Of a stretch of 64,000 bases of DNA, positions 17,137 to 26,818 are shown one piece after another. The position numbers and the translations under genes were made by a program. The DNA comes from Lutibacter litoralis. GTDB taxonomy: Bacteria; Bacteroidota; Bacteroidia; Flavobacteriales; Flavobacteriaceae. Position 1 is the first letter of the stretch; each line of letters opens with the position of its first letter. The notes below the pieces were generated by a model. That model was not told where the DNA came from. It did no database searches and saw nothing but the letters and a program-made list of their open reading frames with translations. The DNA is taken from assembly GCF_014646675.1 (NCBI RefSeq), contig NZ_BMNS01000001.1, positions 304,212 to 368,211 of the forward strand, read 5' to 3'.

Positions 17137-17799
17137 TTACTTACCATTTCGCCAATTAAATTTTTTCCTACTATTCCACATAAATCTTCTTTGACCATTT
17201 AATTTCATAACTACGCTAAACGAATAAAAAAGGTGCGGTACTAGTTGAAAATCTGGAGAATTGTATTTATAACCTCCTTGAACGTTAATTCCAAAAGATT
17301 CATTAAACCATAAATTTGTTCCTAATCCTGCATTTACAGTTCCACCACTTCTTTCAGCAAAGGTATAACCTCCACCTGCGTAAATAAAAGGCGTAAATTT
17401 ATTTTCTGGATTTACAAGGCTATATTGTAAATTACCATCTAATGCGTAATAGGGTATTGCATCAACTTCAATATCACCATATTTAGTTATTTTATTCATT
17501 GAGAAAGAAGCATCCATAGAAATTCTATTTCTCCAATGCCTTGTTACATTAACTCTTGGAGCATAAATATTCCAATGGTCTTCAGCATTTGTAATTTCAT
17601 TAAAAAATCCATCTTGATTTCCTGTTGAAGGATCTAAACCTGGATGATGTGTAGGATTTAGGGTTGGAAAGTAATCTACGGCATTTATACCTATACCTAC
17701 AACCCATTTATTATACTGGTCTTGAGAGTAAGCTGTACTCGCAAAAATCAAATTAATAAAGAGCAGTAATAATATATTTTTAAACAATCCGTTTTTCAT
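17137..17799 (-). CDS. Outer-membrane beta-barrel protein, OmpA-barrel paralogue
   Basis: A 220-residue protein with a signal peptide (cleavage near AYS-QDQ) and an eight-strand barrel rich in aromatic strand ends. Its barrel shares clear local identity with the two OmpA-family proteins here: GIGINAVDYFPT against GFGVNAVDFYPT, a FFNEITNAEDHWN block, and LNGQRRF in place of the thrombospondin linker. It stops where their repeats begin and ends in a basic tail, so it is a barrel-only sibling. Function unknown. Confidence 0.8.
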   Translation of the reverse strand: MKNGLFKNILLLLFINLIFASTAYSQDQYNKWVVGIGINAVDYFPTLNPTHHPGLDPSTGNQDGFFNEITNAEDHWNIYAPRVNVTRHWRNRISMDASFSMNKITKYGDIEVDAIPYYALDGNLQYSLVNPENKFTPFIYAGGGYTFAERSGGTVNAGLGTNLWFNESFGINVQGGYKYNSPDFQLVPHLFYSFSVVMKLNGQRRFMWNSRKKFNWRNGK

Positions 17800-17905
17800 A
17801 GTTCAATGGGGGTTGTTGATTACTAATGTTTTATAACGTAAATTATATTAATAAATTATATTTATTATGGGGGTAAATAATTTAACCTCTACATTAAAAT
17901 CAAAA

Positions 17906-18340
17906 TTATTGTTTATTTACTTGTTTTATTGCTTTTGTAAAATCTTCTAAATCGGTATCTTCTAAAATTAAATGAATCGCTTCATCTGCTACTTTTTCTG
18001 CATTGTTAACAGAGAACCCTAAACCAACACATATTTTTATTAAAACACTTGCTTCCTTCATAGAAACTGTATCGTCTGCATAAATCATTTTTGCTAAATC
18101 GTACAAATGCTCTATTCTTTCATCATAACTATGAAATCCTTTTAAAGAATATTTGTCATAATTTTCAATAATATCATTATACCTTTCTTCTAATATATGA
18201 AATTTATTAGCTAGTCTTTTAAGTAGTCTTTCTTCTCCTTCTGTAACTATAGCGTCCGCTAAAGCTAATTTTACAATACTTGCAAAATACTCAATATTTC
18301 GTTTTTGGTCACCACTTAGGTTATAATTTGATATAGACAT
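17906..18340 (-). CDS. TerB-like tellurite-resistance-domain protein
   Basis: A 144-residue all-helical cytoplasmic protein. The pattern YFASIVKLALADAIVTEGE, then LLKRLANKF, then a late DDTVSMKEASVLIKICVGLGF, fits the TerB fold (Asp/Glu-rich helices). The ATG at 18340 is preferred to an in-frame TTG at 18361. It is a tandem paralogue of the next upstream gene, 70 bases away. No other ter genes are nearby, so a tellurite role should not be assumed. Confidence 0.72.
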   Translation of the reverse strand: MSISNYNLSGDQKRNIEYFASIVKLALADAIVTEGEERLLKRLANKFHILEERYNDIIENYDKYSLKGFHSYDERIEHLYDLAKMIYADDTVSMKEASVLIKICVGLGFSVNNAEKVADEAIHLILEDTDLEDFTKAIKQVNKQ

Positions 18341-18410
18341 ATTTACCTTTTTAAAACGCAAATATAAATAAACCTATATAACAATAGCAATTTAAAAAAT
18401 AAATATGCTA

Positions 18411-18854
18411 TTAATGCTTCATTGGATTTACATTTTTTATTACCTTTTTAAAATCTTCCATATCAGGTTCTTTTAAAAAAAATTTAATTGCTTCTTTTAC
18501 AATAGCCCTTGCGTTTTCAAGAGGAAAACCTAACCCAATAGCAATTCTATCCATTAAAGATGTTTTATCAATTGTAGGATTTTTATCTAAAAACATCATT
18601 TTTGTTAAATCGTATAAATGCTCTAAACGTTCTTCATAACTAAACGGTGGATTTACAGGATATTTTTTAGGGTTTTTTAAAATGGCTTCAAACTCACTTT
18701 TTGTAATATCCAATCTAACAGCCAACCTTTCTAATAACCTGTGCTCCTCGGCATCTATCTTATTGTCAAGCAAAGCAAGTCTAACTATGGAAGCAAAATG
18801 ACCAATATTTTGTTCGTGTAACCCTGTTGGGTATAAATCTGAAATAGACATCAT
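18411..18854 (-). CDS. TerB-like tellurite-resistance-domain protein (paralogue)
   Basis: A 147-residue helical protein sharing the layout and many residues of its downstream neighbour: HFASIVRLALLDNKIDAEE, LLERLAVRLDITKSEFE, SYEERLEHLYDLTKMMF and IAIGLGFPLENA. The pair looks like a local duplication. It is transcribed divergently from mfd. Its exact role is unknown; TerB-like domains often act as metal-binding or scaffold modules. Confidence 0.72.
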   Translation of the reverse strand: MMSISDLYPTGLHEQNIGHFASIVRLALLDNKIDAEEHRLLERLAVRLDITKSEFEAILKNPKKYPVNPPFSYEERLEHLYDLTKMMFLDKNPTIDKTSLMDRIAIGLGFPLENARAIVKEAIKFFLKEPDMEDFKKVIKNVNPMKH

Positions 18855-18910
18855 AACTTTTCAATTTTAAATTCAGCTACCTAAATTTACGGAATAATTA
18901 TTATTTATTT

Positions 18911-18938
18911 TTGATTTTTCTATAAAATGCTACCTTTG
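18911..18938 (+). promoter_or_regulatory. mfd promoter
   Basis: TTG (18911) and TACCTTTG (18931-18938) match the -33 and -7 elements with a 17-base spacer. Transcription would begin about 10 bases before the mfd TTG start, so the leader is very short. Confidence 0.65.
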
Positions 18939-18955
18939 AACAAAATTTGCAACAA

Positions 18956-21900
18956 TTGAGTAAGCAAAATATTATAAAAAACTACGAACAAGTTGTAGAA
19001 AATAAACAATTAGTTCAACTACTTTCTGAAGAAAAAAAACAACTTCAAATCTCGAATTTGGTTGGATCTTCATTGTCTTTTATTATTTCAGAAAGTTTTA
19101 AAAAAGTCGATAAACAGTTCTTATTAATTTTTAATGATAAGGAAGAAGCCGCTTATTATTTAAACGATTTAGAACAATTGTTAAATGATAAAGATGTGCT
19201 TTTTTATCCGGGATCTTACCGCAGACCTTATCAGATTGAGGAAGTTGATAATGCCAATGTTTTATTGCGTTCAGAAGTATTAAACCGATTAAACTCTAGA
19301 AAAAAACCAGCGGTAATTGTAACCTATCCAGATGCACTATTTGAACAAGTTGTTACCAAAGCGGAGTTAAACAGAAATACCCTAAAAATTGGCGTAAACG
19401 ATAATTTAAGTTTAGACTTTGTAAACGAGGTCTTGTTTGAATACCATTTTAATCGTGTTGATTTTGTTACAGAACCAGGTGAATTTTCGGTTCGTGGTGG
19501 TATTATTGATGTATTTTCATTCTCAAATGATGAACCCTATAGAATTGAATTTTTTGGCGATGAAGTAGATAGCATTCGAACTTTTGATGTTGAAACTCAA
19601 CTTTCAACCGAAAAACTAACAAAAGTTAGCATAATGCCAAATGTTGAAAATAAAACATTGGATGAAAAACGAGATAGTTTTTTAAAATACATTTCCTCTA
19701 AAACTGTTGTTTTTACTAAAAATACAGACCTATTTGCTGACAGACTTAATAAACTATTCTCTAAGGCAGAAGAAGCATTTAAACAATTATCCACATCCAT
19801 AAACCACGCCAAACCAATTGAACTTTTTTGTAATGGCGAACTTATAAAAAAACAATTAAAAGATTTTACAACTGTTGAAATTGTAAATGCTCTACAAGCG
19901 GGAGTTACTTCTAAAACACAACAAAAAATTCTTCAAAATGGAGAAAACAGTGCTATAATATTTAATACAAAACCACAACCAGCATTTAACAAACAATTTG
20001 ATTTATTAATTGAAAATTTTCATCAAAATTCAGAAAAAGGTTATACCAATTATTTGTTTTGTGATTCTCAAAAACAAGCCGATCGTTTTCACGATATTTT
20101 TAAAGATGTTGACAAAGAAATTGAATACAAAACCATCGTTTTTCCATTATACCAAGGTTTTATTGATGTTGACAACAAATTAGTTTGTTATACTGATCAT
20201 CAAATTTTTGAGCGTTATCACAAATTCCGTTTAAAAAATGGCTACGCTAAAAAACAATCTATTAGTTTAAAAGAATTAACCAATCTTGAAATTGGAGATT
20301 ATGTAACACATATTGACCACGGTATTGGAAAATTTGGAGGACTTCAAAAAATAGATGTTGAAGGCAAAAAACAAGAAGCTATTAAATTAATTTATGGAGA
20401 ATGTGATATTTTATACATCAGCATTCACTCACTTCATAAAATTTCAAAATACAATGGTAAAGATGGTAAGGCTCCTAAACTTCATAAATTAGGTTCTAAA
20501 GTATGGAAAAATCTTAAGCAAAAAACCAAATCTCGTATCCGTCATATTGCTTACAATTTAATTGAATTGTATGCAAAACGAAAATTTCAAAAAGGATTTC
20601 AATACCAGCCAGACAGTTATTTACAGCACGAACTTGAGGCTAGTTTTTTATATGAAGACACCCCAGATCAATCTAGTTCGACTCAAGATGTAAAAAACGA
20701 TATGGAAAGTGAGCAACCAATGGACAGGTTGGTGTGTGGTGATGTTGGTTTTGGTAAAACAGAAATTGCAATTAGAGCAGCTTTTAAAGCAGTTGACAAT
20801 GGGAAACAAGTTGCCATTTTAGTGCCAACTACAATTTTAGCTTTTCAACATTTTAAAACTTTTAGCGAACGTTTAAAAGATTTCCCCGTAACGGTCGAAT
20901 ATTTAAACAGGTTTAGAACGGCAAATCAACGAAAAGGAGTTTTAGCTGGTTTAGAAGATGGTTCTATTGACATTGTTATTGGTACGCATCAATTAACTAA
21001 TGCAGCTATAAAGTATAAAAATTTAGGATTGTTAATTGTTGATGAAGAACAAAAATTTGGTGTTGCTGTTAAAGATAAATTAAAAACCATTAAAGAAAAT
21101 ATTGACACTCTTACATTAACCGCAACTCCAATTCCAAGAACACTGCAATTTAGTCTAATGGCTGCTCGGGATTTATCAGTGATAAGTACACCTCCGCCTA
21201 ACCGCGTTCCAATTGAAAGTAATGTAATTCGTTTTAATGAAGAAATTATTCGAGATGCTATCCGTTATGAAATTCAACGTGGTGGACAAGTATTTTTTAT
21301 TCATAATAGAATTGAAAATATAAAAGAAGTTGCTGGATTGTTGCAGCGTTTAATACCTGATGCTAAAATTGGAATTGGTCACGGGCAAATGGATGGTAAA
21401 AAATTGGAGCAATTAATGCTTTCTTTTATTAATAATGAATTTGACGTACTGGTTTCAACCACCATTATTGAAAGTGGTTTAGACGTGCCGAACGCAAATA
21501 CCATTTTTATAAACAACGCCAACAACTTTGGCTTATCCGATTTACACCAAATGCGTGGAAGAGTTGGGCGTTCAAACAAAAAAGCGTTCTGTTATTTCAT
21601 TACACCGCCCTACCATATGATGACAGATGATGCGCGTAAAAGAATTGAAGCAATTTCATTATTTACCGACTTAGGAAGTGGAATTAATATTGCCATGAAA
21701 GATTTAGAAATTCGTGGAGCTGGAGATTTATTAGGTGGTGAACAAAGCGGTTTTATTAATGATATTGGTTTTGATACGTATCAGAAAATATTGACTGAAA
21801 CCATTGACGAATTAAAAGAAAATGAGTTTAAAGACTTGTACAAAGATGATTCAGATAAGCCGAAACAATATGTAAAAGAGATTCAAATTGATACTGATTT

Positions 21901-22330
21901 TGAAATATTATTTCCTGATGATTATATCAATGTAATTTCTGAAAGATTGAATTTATACAACAATTTAAGTGAATTAAAAACCGAAGAGGAACTGCAACAA
22001 TTTGAAGTACAACTAATTGATAGATTTGGAGAACTTCCAACTCAGGTAGTAGATTTATTAGACAGCGTTCGTATAAAATGGATTGCTAAAAAATTAGGTA
22101 TTGAACGTTTAATTTTAAAGAAAAATAGAATGCTTTGTTATTTTGTTTCAGATCAACAAAGTGCTTTTTACCAAACGCCTACTTTCTCTAATGTGCTGCA
22201 GTATGTACAAAAAAACCCTACAAGTTGTGTAATGAAAGAAAAAGAAACAAAAGCTGGATTGCGCTTACTGCTTACTTTTATAAAAATTACATCTATTAAA
22301 AAAGCCTTAGAAACGCTACAAAAAGTATAA
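18956..22330 (+). CDS. mfd: Transcription-repair coupling factor
   Basis: Removes RNA polymerase stalled at DNA damage and recruits UvrA. The protein has about 1124 residues from the TTG at 18956, giving MSKQNIIKN; an upstream TTG at 18947 is also in frame. Domains in order: UvrB-like N-terminal module, RNA-polymerase-interacting domain (LEIGDYVTHIDHGIGKFGG), RecG-like helicase with Walker A GDVGFGKTE (about residue 595) and VDEEQKFGV, the QMRGRVGRS motif, and the C-terminal TRCF domain. It is complete and lacks visible defects. Confidence 0.96.
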   Translation: MSKQNIIKNYEQVVENKQLVQLLSEEKKQLQISNLVGSSLSFIISESFKKVDKQFLLIFNDKEEAAYYLNDLEQLLNDKDVLFYPGSYRRPYQIEEVDNANVLLRSEVLNRLNSRKKPAVIVTYPDALFEQVVTKAELNRNTLKIGVNDNLSLDFVNEVLFEYHFNRVDFVTEPGEFSVRGGIIDVFSFSNDEPYRIEFFGDEVDSIRTFDVETQLSTEKLTKVSIMPNVENKTLDEKRDSFLKYISSKTVVFTKNTDLFADRLNKLFSKAEEAFKQLSTSINHAKPIELFCNGELIKKQLKDFTTVEIVNALQAGVTSKTQQKILQNGENSAIIFNTKPQPAFNKQFDLLIENFHQNSEKGYTNYLFCDSQKQADRFHDIFKDVDKEIEYKTIVFPLYQGFIDVDNKLVCYTDHQIFERYHKFRLKNGYAKKQSISLKELTNLEIGDYVTHIDHGIGKFGGLQKIDVEGKKQEAIKLIYGECDILYISIHSLHKISKYNGKDGKAPKLHKLGSKVWKNLKQKTKSRIRHIAYNLIELYAKRKFQKGFQYQPDSYLQHELEASFLYEDTPDQSSSTQDVKNDMESEQPMDRLVCGDVGFGKTEIAIRAAFKAVDNGKQVAILVPTTILAFQHFKTFSERLKDFPVTVEYLNRFRTANQRKGVLAGLEDGSIDIVIGTHQLTNAAIKYKNLGLLIVDEEQKFGVAVKDKLKTIKENIDTLTLTATPIPRTLQFSLMAARDLSVISTPPPNRVPIESNVIRFNEEIIRDAIRYEIQRGGQVFFIHNRIENIKEVAGLLQRLIPDAKIGIGHGQMDGKKLEQLMLSFINNEFDVLVSTTIIESGLDVPNANTIFINNANNFGLSDLHQMRGRVGRSNKKAFCYFITPPYHMMTDDARKRIEAISLFTDLGSGINIAMKDLEIRGAGDLLGGEQSGFINDIGFDTYQKILTETIDELKENEFKDLYKDDSDKPKQYVKEIQIDTDFEILFPDDYINVISERLNLYNNLSELKTEEELQQFEVQLIDRFGELPTQVVDLLDSVRIKWIAKKLGIERLILKKNRMLCYFVSDQQSAFYQTPTFSNVLQYVQKNPTSCVMKEKETKAGLRLLLTFIKITSIKKALETLQKV

Positions 22331-22334
22331 AAAT

Positions 22335-23192
22335 TTGAAAAATCAACATTTAAAAAACATTTTAGAACTAAACATTGGTGTTATTTTTATAAGTACATCT
22401 GGCGTTTTAGGAAGGTCTATTTTATTTCCACCTGAAATAACCATTTGGTGGAGATGTGTTTTTGCCGTGGTTTTTATAGGTTTGTTTTGTTGGTACAAGA
22501 AATACGATTTAAAAATAAAAAGTAAAAAAGATACATTTTCATTAGTATTAAGTGGTTTTCTTTTAGGAGCGCATTGGGTTACTTATTTTTATGCATTACA
22601 TTTATCAAATGTTGCTATTGGAATGCTTTCTTTGTTTACATATCCTGTAATTACTGCACTTTTAGAACCTCTTTTTTTTAATATAAAATTTAGTAAAAAC
22701 CAACTAATTCTAAGTGGGTTGGTTGTAGTTGGAATCTATTTTTTAACTCCAGAAATGAATTTTGAAAACAACGATACAAAAGGTGTATTGATGGGAATTA
22801 TCTCAGCAATTTTCTATTCACTTAGAAATATCCTTACTAAACGAAATGTTTCACATTACAATGCCTCTAAAGTAATGTTTTATCAATTAATTGTAGTTCT
22901 TTTACTTTTATGGCCAGTAACTATTGGTTTTGAATATACAGACACTTCTAACTGGTTTAAAATTATTTCTTTAGCATTAATCACAACCGCAATTGGACAT
23001 ACATTGTTTGTAAATAGTTTTAAAAACTTTTCAATTACTGCAGTAAGTATTATGAGTAGTATGAGTCCTATTTACGGAATTATTTTTGGTATGTTATTTT
23101 TAGCTGAAATACCTTCAATATCAACTTTTTTTGGAGGTGTTCTTATTTTAACTACAGTTGTTATTGAGAGTTTTCAATCTGCTAGAAAATAA
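22335..23192 (+). CDS. EamA/DMT family transporter
   Basis: A 285-residue inner-membrane protein with ten predicted transmembrane helices in two EamA repeats. The first repeat has the typical GVIFISTSGVLGRS start and GAHWVTYFYALHLSNVAIG; the second has GIISAIFYSLRNILTKR and SIMSSMSPIYGIIFGMLF. It begins with TTG four bases after the mfd stop and is probably cotranscribed. Substrate unknown (metabolite or drug export). Confidence 0.87.
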   Translation: MKNQHLKNILELNIGVIFISTSGVLGRSILFPPEITIWWRCVFAVVFIGLFCWYKKYDLKIKSKKDTFSLVLSGFLLGAHWVTYFYALHLSNVAIGMLSLFTYPVITALLEPLFFNIKFSKNQLILSGLVVVGIYFLTPEMNFENNDTKGVLMGIISAIFYSLRNILTKRNVSHYNASKVMFYQLIVVLLLLWPVTIGFEYTDTSNWFKIISLALITTAIGHTLFVNSFKNFSITAVSIMSSMSPIYGIIFGMLFLAEIPSISTFFGGVLILTTVVIESFQSARK

Positions 23193-23247
23193 ATTAACTT
23201 ACAAATTGTCATCAAATTACATCGTAGTTACCGTTTTGCAGTTACAT

Positions 23248-24048
23248 TTAATTTGTATATGTATGTACACTTGTGTTTGCCACTGGTAAATAATTTACCC
23301 CAAACCAACATACAAGTAAAACTACAAATGCTAGTGCTAAAATTGTAAGCGCTTGTTTTGTTTTATGATTATGAAAATGACGGTAATGAATATAAATTAA
23401 ATACCCCATCCAGGTTAAAAAGGCCCAAACTTCTTTAGGGTCCCAAGTCCAGTAATGTCCCCAAGCTTCTTTTGCCCAAAGTGCTCCAAAAAGTAATCCT
23501 AATGTTAAAAATGCAAAACCTATGTAGACTAAATTATCAGCTAATTTTAAGGTTTCTATATTAAAGTTCCCTTTGTAACTATCGTACCAACCTTTGATAG
23601 CAACAATACTAGATGCTGCTAAAACTGCATAGCTAAATAAGTACACCAAAACGTGCGGGATAAACCAAGGACTTTGCAATGCTGGCATTAAAGTTTTTGA
23701 ATAGGTTTCTGGATTTAAATAGTTAATTGCAAGAAACATTCCTGCCATTGCAATACTGTATGCTAAAAACCATTTATATTTCCATCTAATGTATGTTACA
23801 AAGCCAATTAGCGGTAAAAATGTAGCGTACCACAAACGTGTTTCACCTAAGGTTCTCATTGGTGGCCTGTCTAATTCTAACCATAATTTAACTACAAAAA
23901 CAATTAAAGTACCCCAGCCAAGTACAAACAATACGTTTGCAAATTTAAACAGCTGTTGTTTTTTATATGAAATCAATAAAAAGAGTAATCCCACAATCCA
24001 TAGAATAGCAGTTATTGAGCTGTATAAAGGAAAATCTATCCAAGTCAT
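23248..24048 (-). CDS. ccsA: Cytochrome c biogenesis protein CcsA (CcmF/C-type heme handler)
   Basis: A 266-residue multi-pass membrane protein with the tryptophan-rich heme-handling motif WGHYWTWDPKEVWAF and conserved histidines in flanking helices. With ResB/CcsB it forms the System II synthetase that attaches heme to periplasmic CxxCH proteins. It is last in the nrfH-nrfA-resB-ccsA run and starts one base after the resB stop, so it is probably dedicated to maturing NrfH and NrfA. Confidence 0.93.
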   Translation of the reverse strand: MTWIDFPLYSSITAILWIVGLLFLLISYKKQQLFKFANVLFVLGWGTLIVFVVKLWLELDRPPMRTLGETRLWYATFLPLIGFVTYIRWKYKWFLAYSIAMAGMFLAINYLNPETYSKTLMPALQSPWFIPHVLVYLFSYAVLAASSIVAIKGWYDSYKGNFNIETLKLADNLVYIGFAFLTLGLLFGALWAKEAWGHYWTWDPKEVWAFLTWMGYLIYIHYRHFHNHKTKQALTILALAFVVLLVCWFGVNYLPVANTSVHTYTN

Positions 24049-24049
24049 T

Positions 24050-25297
24050 TTATTGATTTTTAGTTATTTTATTTCCCATCCAAAACATATAAATTGCACC
24101 GGCAATCATCATAAAAATTCCAATATATATAACAGGAAGCCAAGGGTCTCTTACAAGTTCTAAAACACTTAAATTACTCCATTTACCCATTTTATCATCG
24201 TAACTTAATTGATAAATTTTATAACCTTTAAATTTAAACGGTTTGTTAACTTCTAAAACAGTACTAATACGTTCTCCTTCTTTTGTTAAAATATCTATAT
24301 CTGAACTAAATTTCTTTACTTCAGGAATTGTCATAACCATAGAATATTTATCACTTATTTTTAAAGATTCGTACGGTTGACTGAAACTTCCACTACTAAT
24401 CCAAGCATCTTTAATGGAATCTGTTTCAATATTTTTTACTAAAATTTTTGCTGCTGGTGGAGATCCTAATTCATTTACAGGGTAGTATCTTTCTCCTATT
24501 CTTCCTGCTGAAGCTAAAAAATCAATTACTTTAACTTCAAAATTTTGAAAATAGTAAGTTTCTCCTTTTTCAACTAAATATAAGTTTTTGCCGTTATTGT
24601 GTACAATAGTTCCTGTTATATTATCAATTAAGGCTAATTTTGGAGGGTATTCATCAATTACAAAATCTTTTAAATAAAAAGCAAAAGGTAATTCTACTTG
24701 ATTTTTTTGTACATCGGTTGCAATCCAACTTGGTTTTCCTTCATAAGTATTTATAGATAAGCGTTGCAAATCTCCAGTACCTAACATACCAGCTATTAAG
24801 GCCAAAAATAAACCAATGTGATTTAATATAAAACCAACATTAGACCATCTAAATTGTAATATTCTTTTAATAGAAATTAAACCTAAACAGGTTAAAAATT
24901 GAAATAAAATTAATAAAAATGCCCAATTTCTTGTTATTCTATTAAGTCCTAAATTATTAATAAAATTACTTTCAGAAGCTACTTGTGGAATAATTCCCAT
25001 AACCATAACCAAAAGTGTTACTAAACTTATGCTTGAAATAGATGCAGGAACTTTAGTTAACCATTTAATTATTTGCGTATTAGAAAACCATTTATACAGC
25101 ACAACCAAAAGAGCTACATAACCTACCAAAAATATAATATTGTAAGGATATGCTACTGTAAATGGTGTATCACTCACAACAAATACTTCTAAAAAGAAGC
25201 CTGTTACCATTAAACCAAAACCTATAAAAAAAGATTCAACGTAACCCCAAGGATTTTCCCATAGATTACGTTGAATTTTTAAATTGTCTTCACTCAT
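24050..25297 (-). CDS. resB: Cytochrome c biogenesis protein ResB (CcsB)
   Basis: A 415-residue membrane protein: four hydrophobic segments in the first half, a periplasmic domain (residues about 180-370) with the KPFKFKGYKIYQLSYD signature of ResB, and a final transmembrane helix (PVIYIGIFMMIAGAIYMFWMG). It partners CcsA in System II heme attachment. Located between nrfA (30 bases upstream) and ccsA, it appears to be part of the nitrite reductase operon. Confidence 0.9.
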   Translation of the reverse strand: MSEDNLKIQRNLWENPWGYVESFFIGFGLMVTGFFLEVFVVSDTPFTVAYPYNIIFLVGYVALLVVLYKWFSNTQIIKWLTKVPASISSISLVTLLVMVMGIIPQVASESNFINNLGLNRITRNWAFLLILFQFLTCLGLISIKRILQFRWSNVGFILNHIGLFLALIAGMLGTGDLQRLSINTYEGKPSWIATDVQKNQVELPFAFYLKDFVIDEYPPKLALIDNITGTIVHNNGKNLYLVEKGETYYFQNFEVKVIDFLASAGRIGERYYPVNELGSPPAAKILVKNIETDSIKDAWISSGSFSQPYESLKISDKYSMVMTIPEVKKFSSDIDILTKEGERISTVLEVNKPFKFKGYKIYQLSYDDKMGKWSNLSVLELVRDPWLPVIYIGIFMMIAGAIYMFWMGNKITKNQ

Positions 25298-25327
25298 ACG
25301 AGATCAAATATATATATATAAAATGTA

Positions 25328-26818
25328 TTAGTATTTTGCTTCTCTTGCAGCAGCTTCTTTATCCCATTCAGGAGCTAATTCTTTTAAGAATTTTTCCTTT
25401 TCAGCATTTAATTTATCCATTGGTAAGCCAATAAATTCCTGAGCATTTGCTTTTGTATCAATGTTTGGATATGGTACTTCGCCATTAAAACCTAAAGTCA
25501 TCAACAATCTTGCTAATTTAATTCTAGTTTCTTGCGTAATATCAATACCTCTACCAATAACTCTACCTGTTTCAACTGGTGCGTGAAAAGATCCTCCGTG
25601 AGATGCAGCCGCATAATCCCAACGCCATTGTCCTAAACGAATTCCGTGTAAAATTTCTTTCATTTGGGCTTCTGTAGCTCCTAATTCCCAGCATTTACCT
25701 GCTTCAACATGCGCACGAACTAATAATTCTTCGAGTTTATCTCTGTTATGAATAATTCTATCTTGGTTATCAAAAACATTTTTAATTAGCTCGTCTTTTT
25801 CTTCTCTATGACAAACTTGACAAGAATTAGCAACATTGTTTAAAGGAGATTGAATATGGTGATCTGTAAATTTTTGACCACCTTCAGTTTTATAAGGCAT
25901 ATGACAATCTGAACAAGAAACACCTCTTTGCCCGTGAATACCCATTTTAAAAACTTCATAACCTGGATGTTGTGCTTTTAACATAGGCGCTTTACTAATT
26001 TTATGAGTCCAATCTACATGACCAACATTGTCGTAATATTTTTCCATATCTTCAACAGTTTGACCTTCATCCCATGGGAATACTAAATAAGGTATTCCTT
26101 TACTATCTGGAAGATTTTTATTAAAGTAATATTCCGAATGACATTGTGCACAAACTAAAGAGCGCATTTCGTTATGAGATGATTTAGAAATGTCTTTTCC
26201 TTGACGTGCAAATGCTTCAATTAAAGCAGGTTGTGTAATGGTTAAATTCATAGATTTTTCATCATGACAGTTAGCGCAACCAATTGGGTTTACTATTTCT
26301 GTACCTTTACTTGACCATTTTCCACTGTAATATTCGTTTACACCAGTTTCATTAATTAAACGCGGAACATCTGGAGATTTACAAGTCCAACAAGTTGCTG
26401 GCATTGGTCCGTCATCTGGTCCTGTTGGCCCTCCAGTTCTTAAAGTATTTCTTAGATCGTCAATTGCATGAACGTGTCCACGCCCTTGATTGTAATCTTT
26501 AGCAAAACCATAACCAGCCCAAAGCACCACTAAACGCGGATCAACTTCTAACATATCAATCATGGCACTTCCATTATATTTTGATCTAAAAGTAGTATCG
26601 GCAGTTTTATAATATGATTGAAATTCTCGCGGAAAATTTTCTCCCCAAACTTCATTTCTTGGTTCTAATTTGTTAATTTGTGTCATTGGAGTATATGCAA
26701 ATTTAGCCTCCATTTTACGTTCTGTTATTGAAGAAACTAAAAGCCCCAACAAAAACACTACTACAAGCGATGCAATAAACAGCATCCAGTTCATCCAAGG
26801 TTTTCTTTTATTACTCAT
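25328..26818 (-). CDS. nrfA: Ammonia-forming cytochrome c nitrite reductase, catalytic subunit
   Basis: Reduces nitrite to ammonium with six electrons in the periplasm. The 496-residue protein has an N-terminal membrane anchor or signal (residues 10-31) and five heme sites: the lysine-ligated catalytic heme CWTCK (143-147) and CANCH (181-185), CAQCH (223-227), CSDCH (302-306) and CQVCH (333-337). It overlaps nrfH by 8 bases. The CXXCK motif marks the classic NrfA subtype. Electrons arrive from the quinol pool through NrfH. Confidence 0.97.
   Translation of the reverse strand: MSNKRKPWMNWMLFIASLVVVFLLGLLVSSITERKMEAKFAYTPMTQINKLEPRNEVWGENFPREFQSYYKTADTTFRSKYNGSAMIDMLEVDPRLVVLWAGYGFAKDYNQGRGHVHAIDDLRNTLRTGGPTGPDDGPMPATCWTCKSPDVPRLINETGVNEYYSGKWSSKGTEIVNPIGCANCHDEKSMNLTITQPALIEAFARQGKDISKSSHNEMRSLVCAQCHSEYYFNKNLPDSKGIPYLVFPWDEGQTVEDMEKYYDNVGHVDWTHKISKAPMLKAQHPGYEVFKMGIHGQRGVSCSDCHMPYKTEGGQKFTDHHIQSPLNNVANSCQVCHREEKDELIKNVFDNQDRIIHNRDKLEELLVRAHVEAGKCWELGATEAQMKEILHGIRLGQWRWDYAAASHGGSFHAPVETGRVIGRGIDITQETRIKLARLLMTLGFNGEVPYPNIDTKANAQEFIGLPMDKLNAEKEKFLKELAPEWDKEAAAREAKY

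Noticed and set aside
17906-18854. Tellurite-resistance operon
   Set aside because: Only two TerB-like paralogues; terC, terD or terZ homologues are absent, so no resistance role is claimed.
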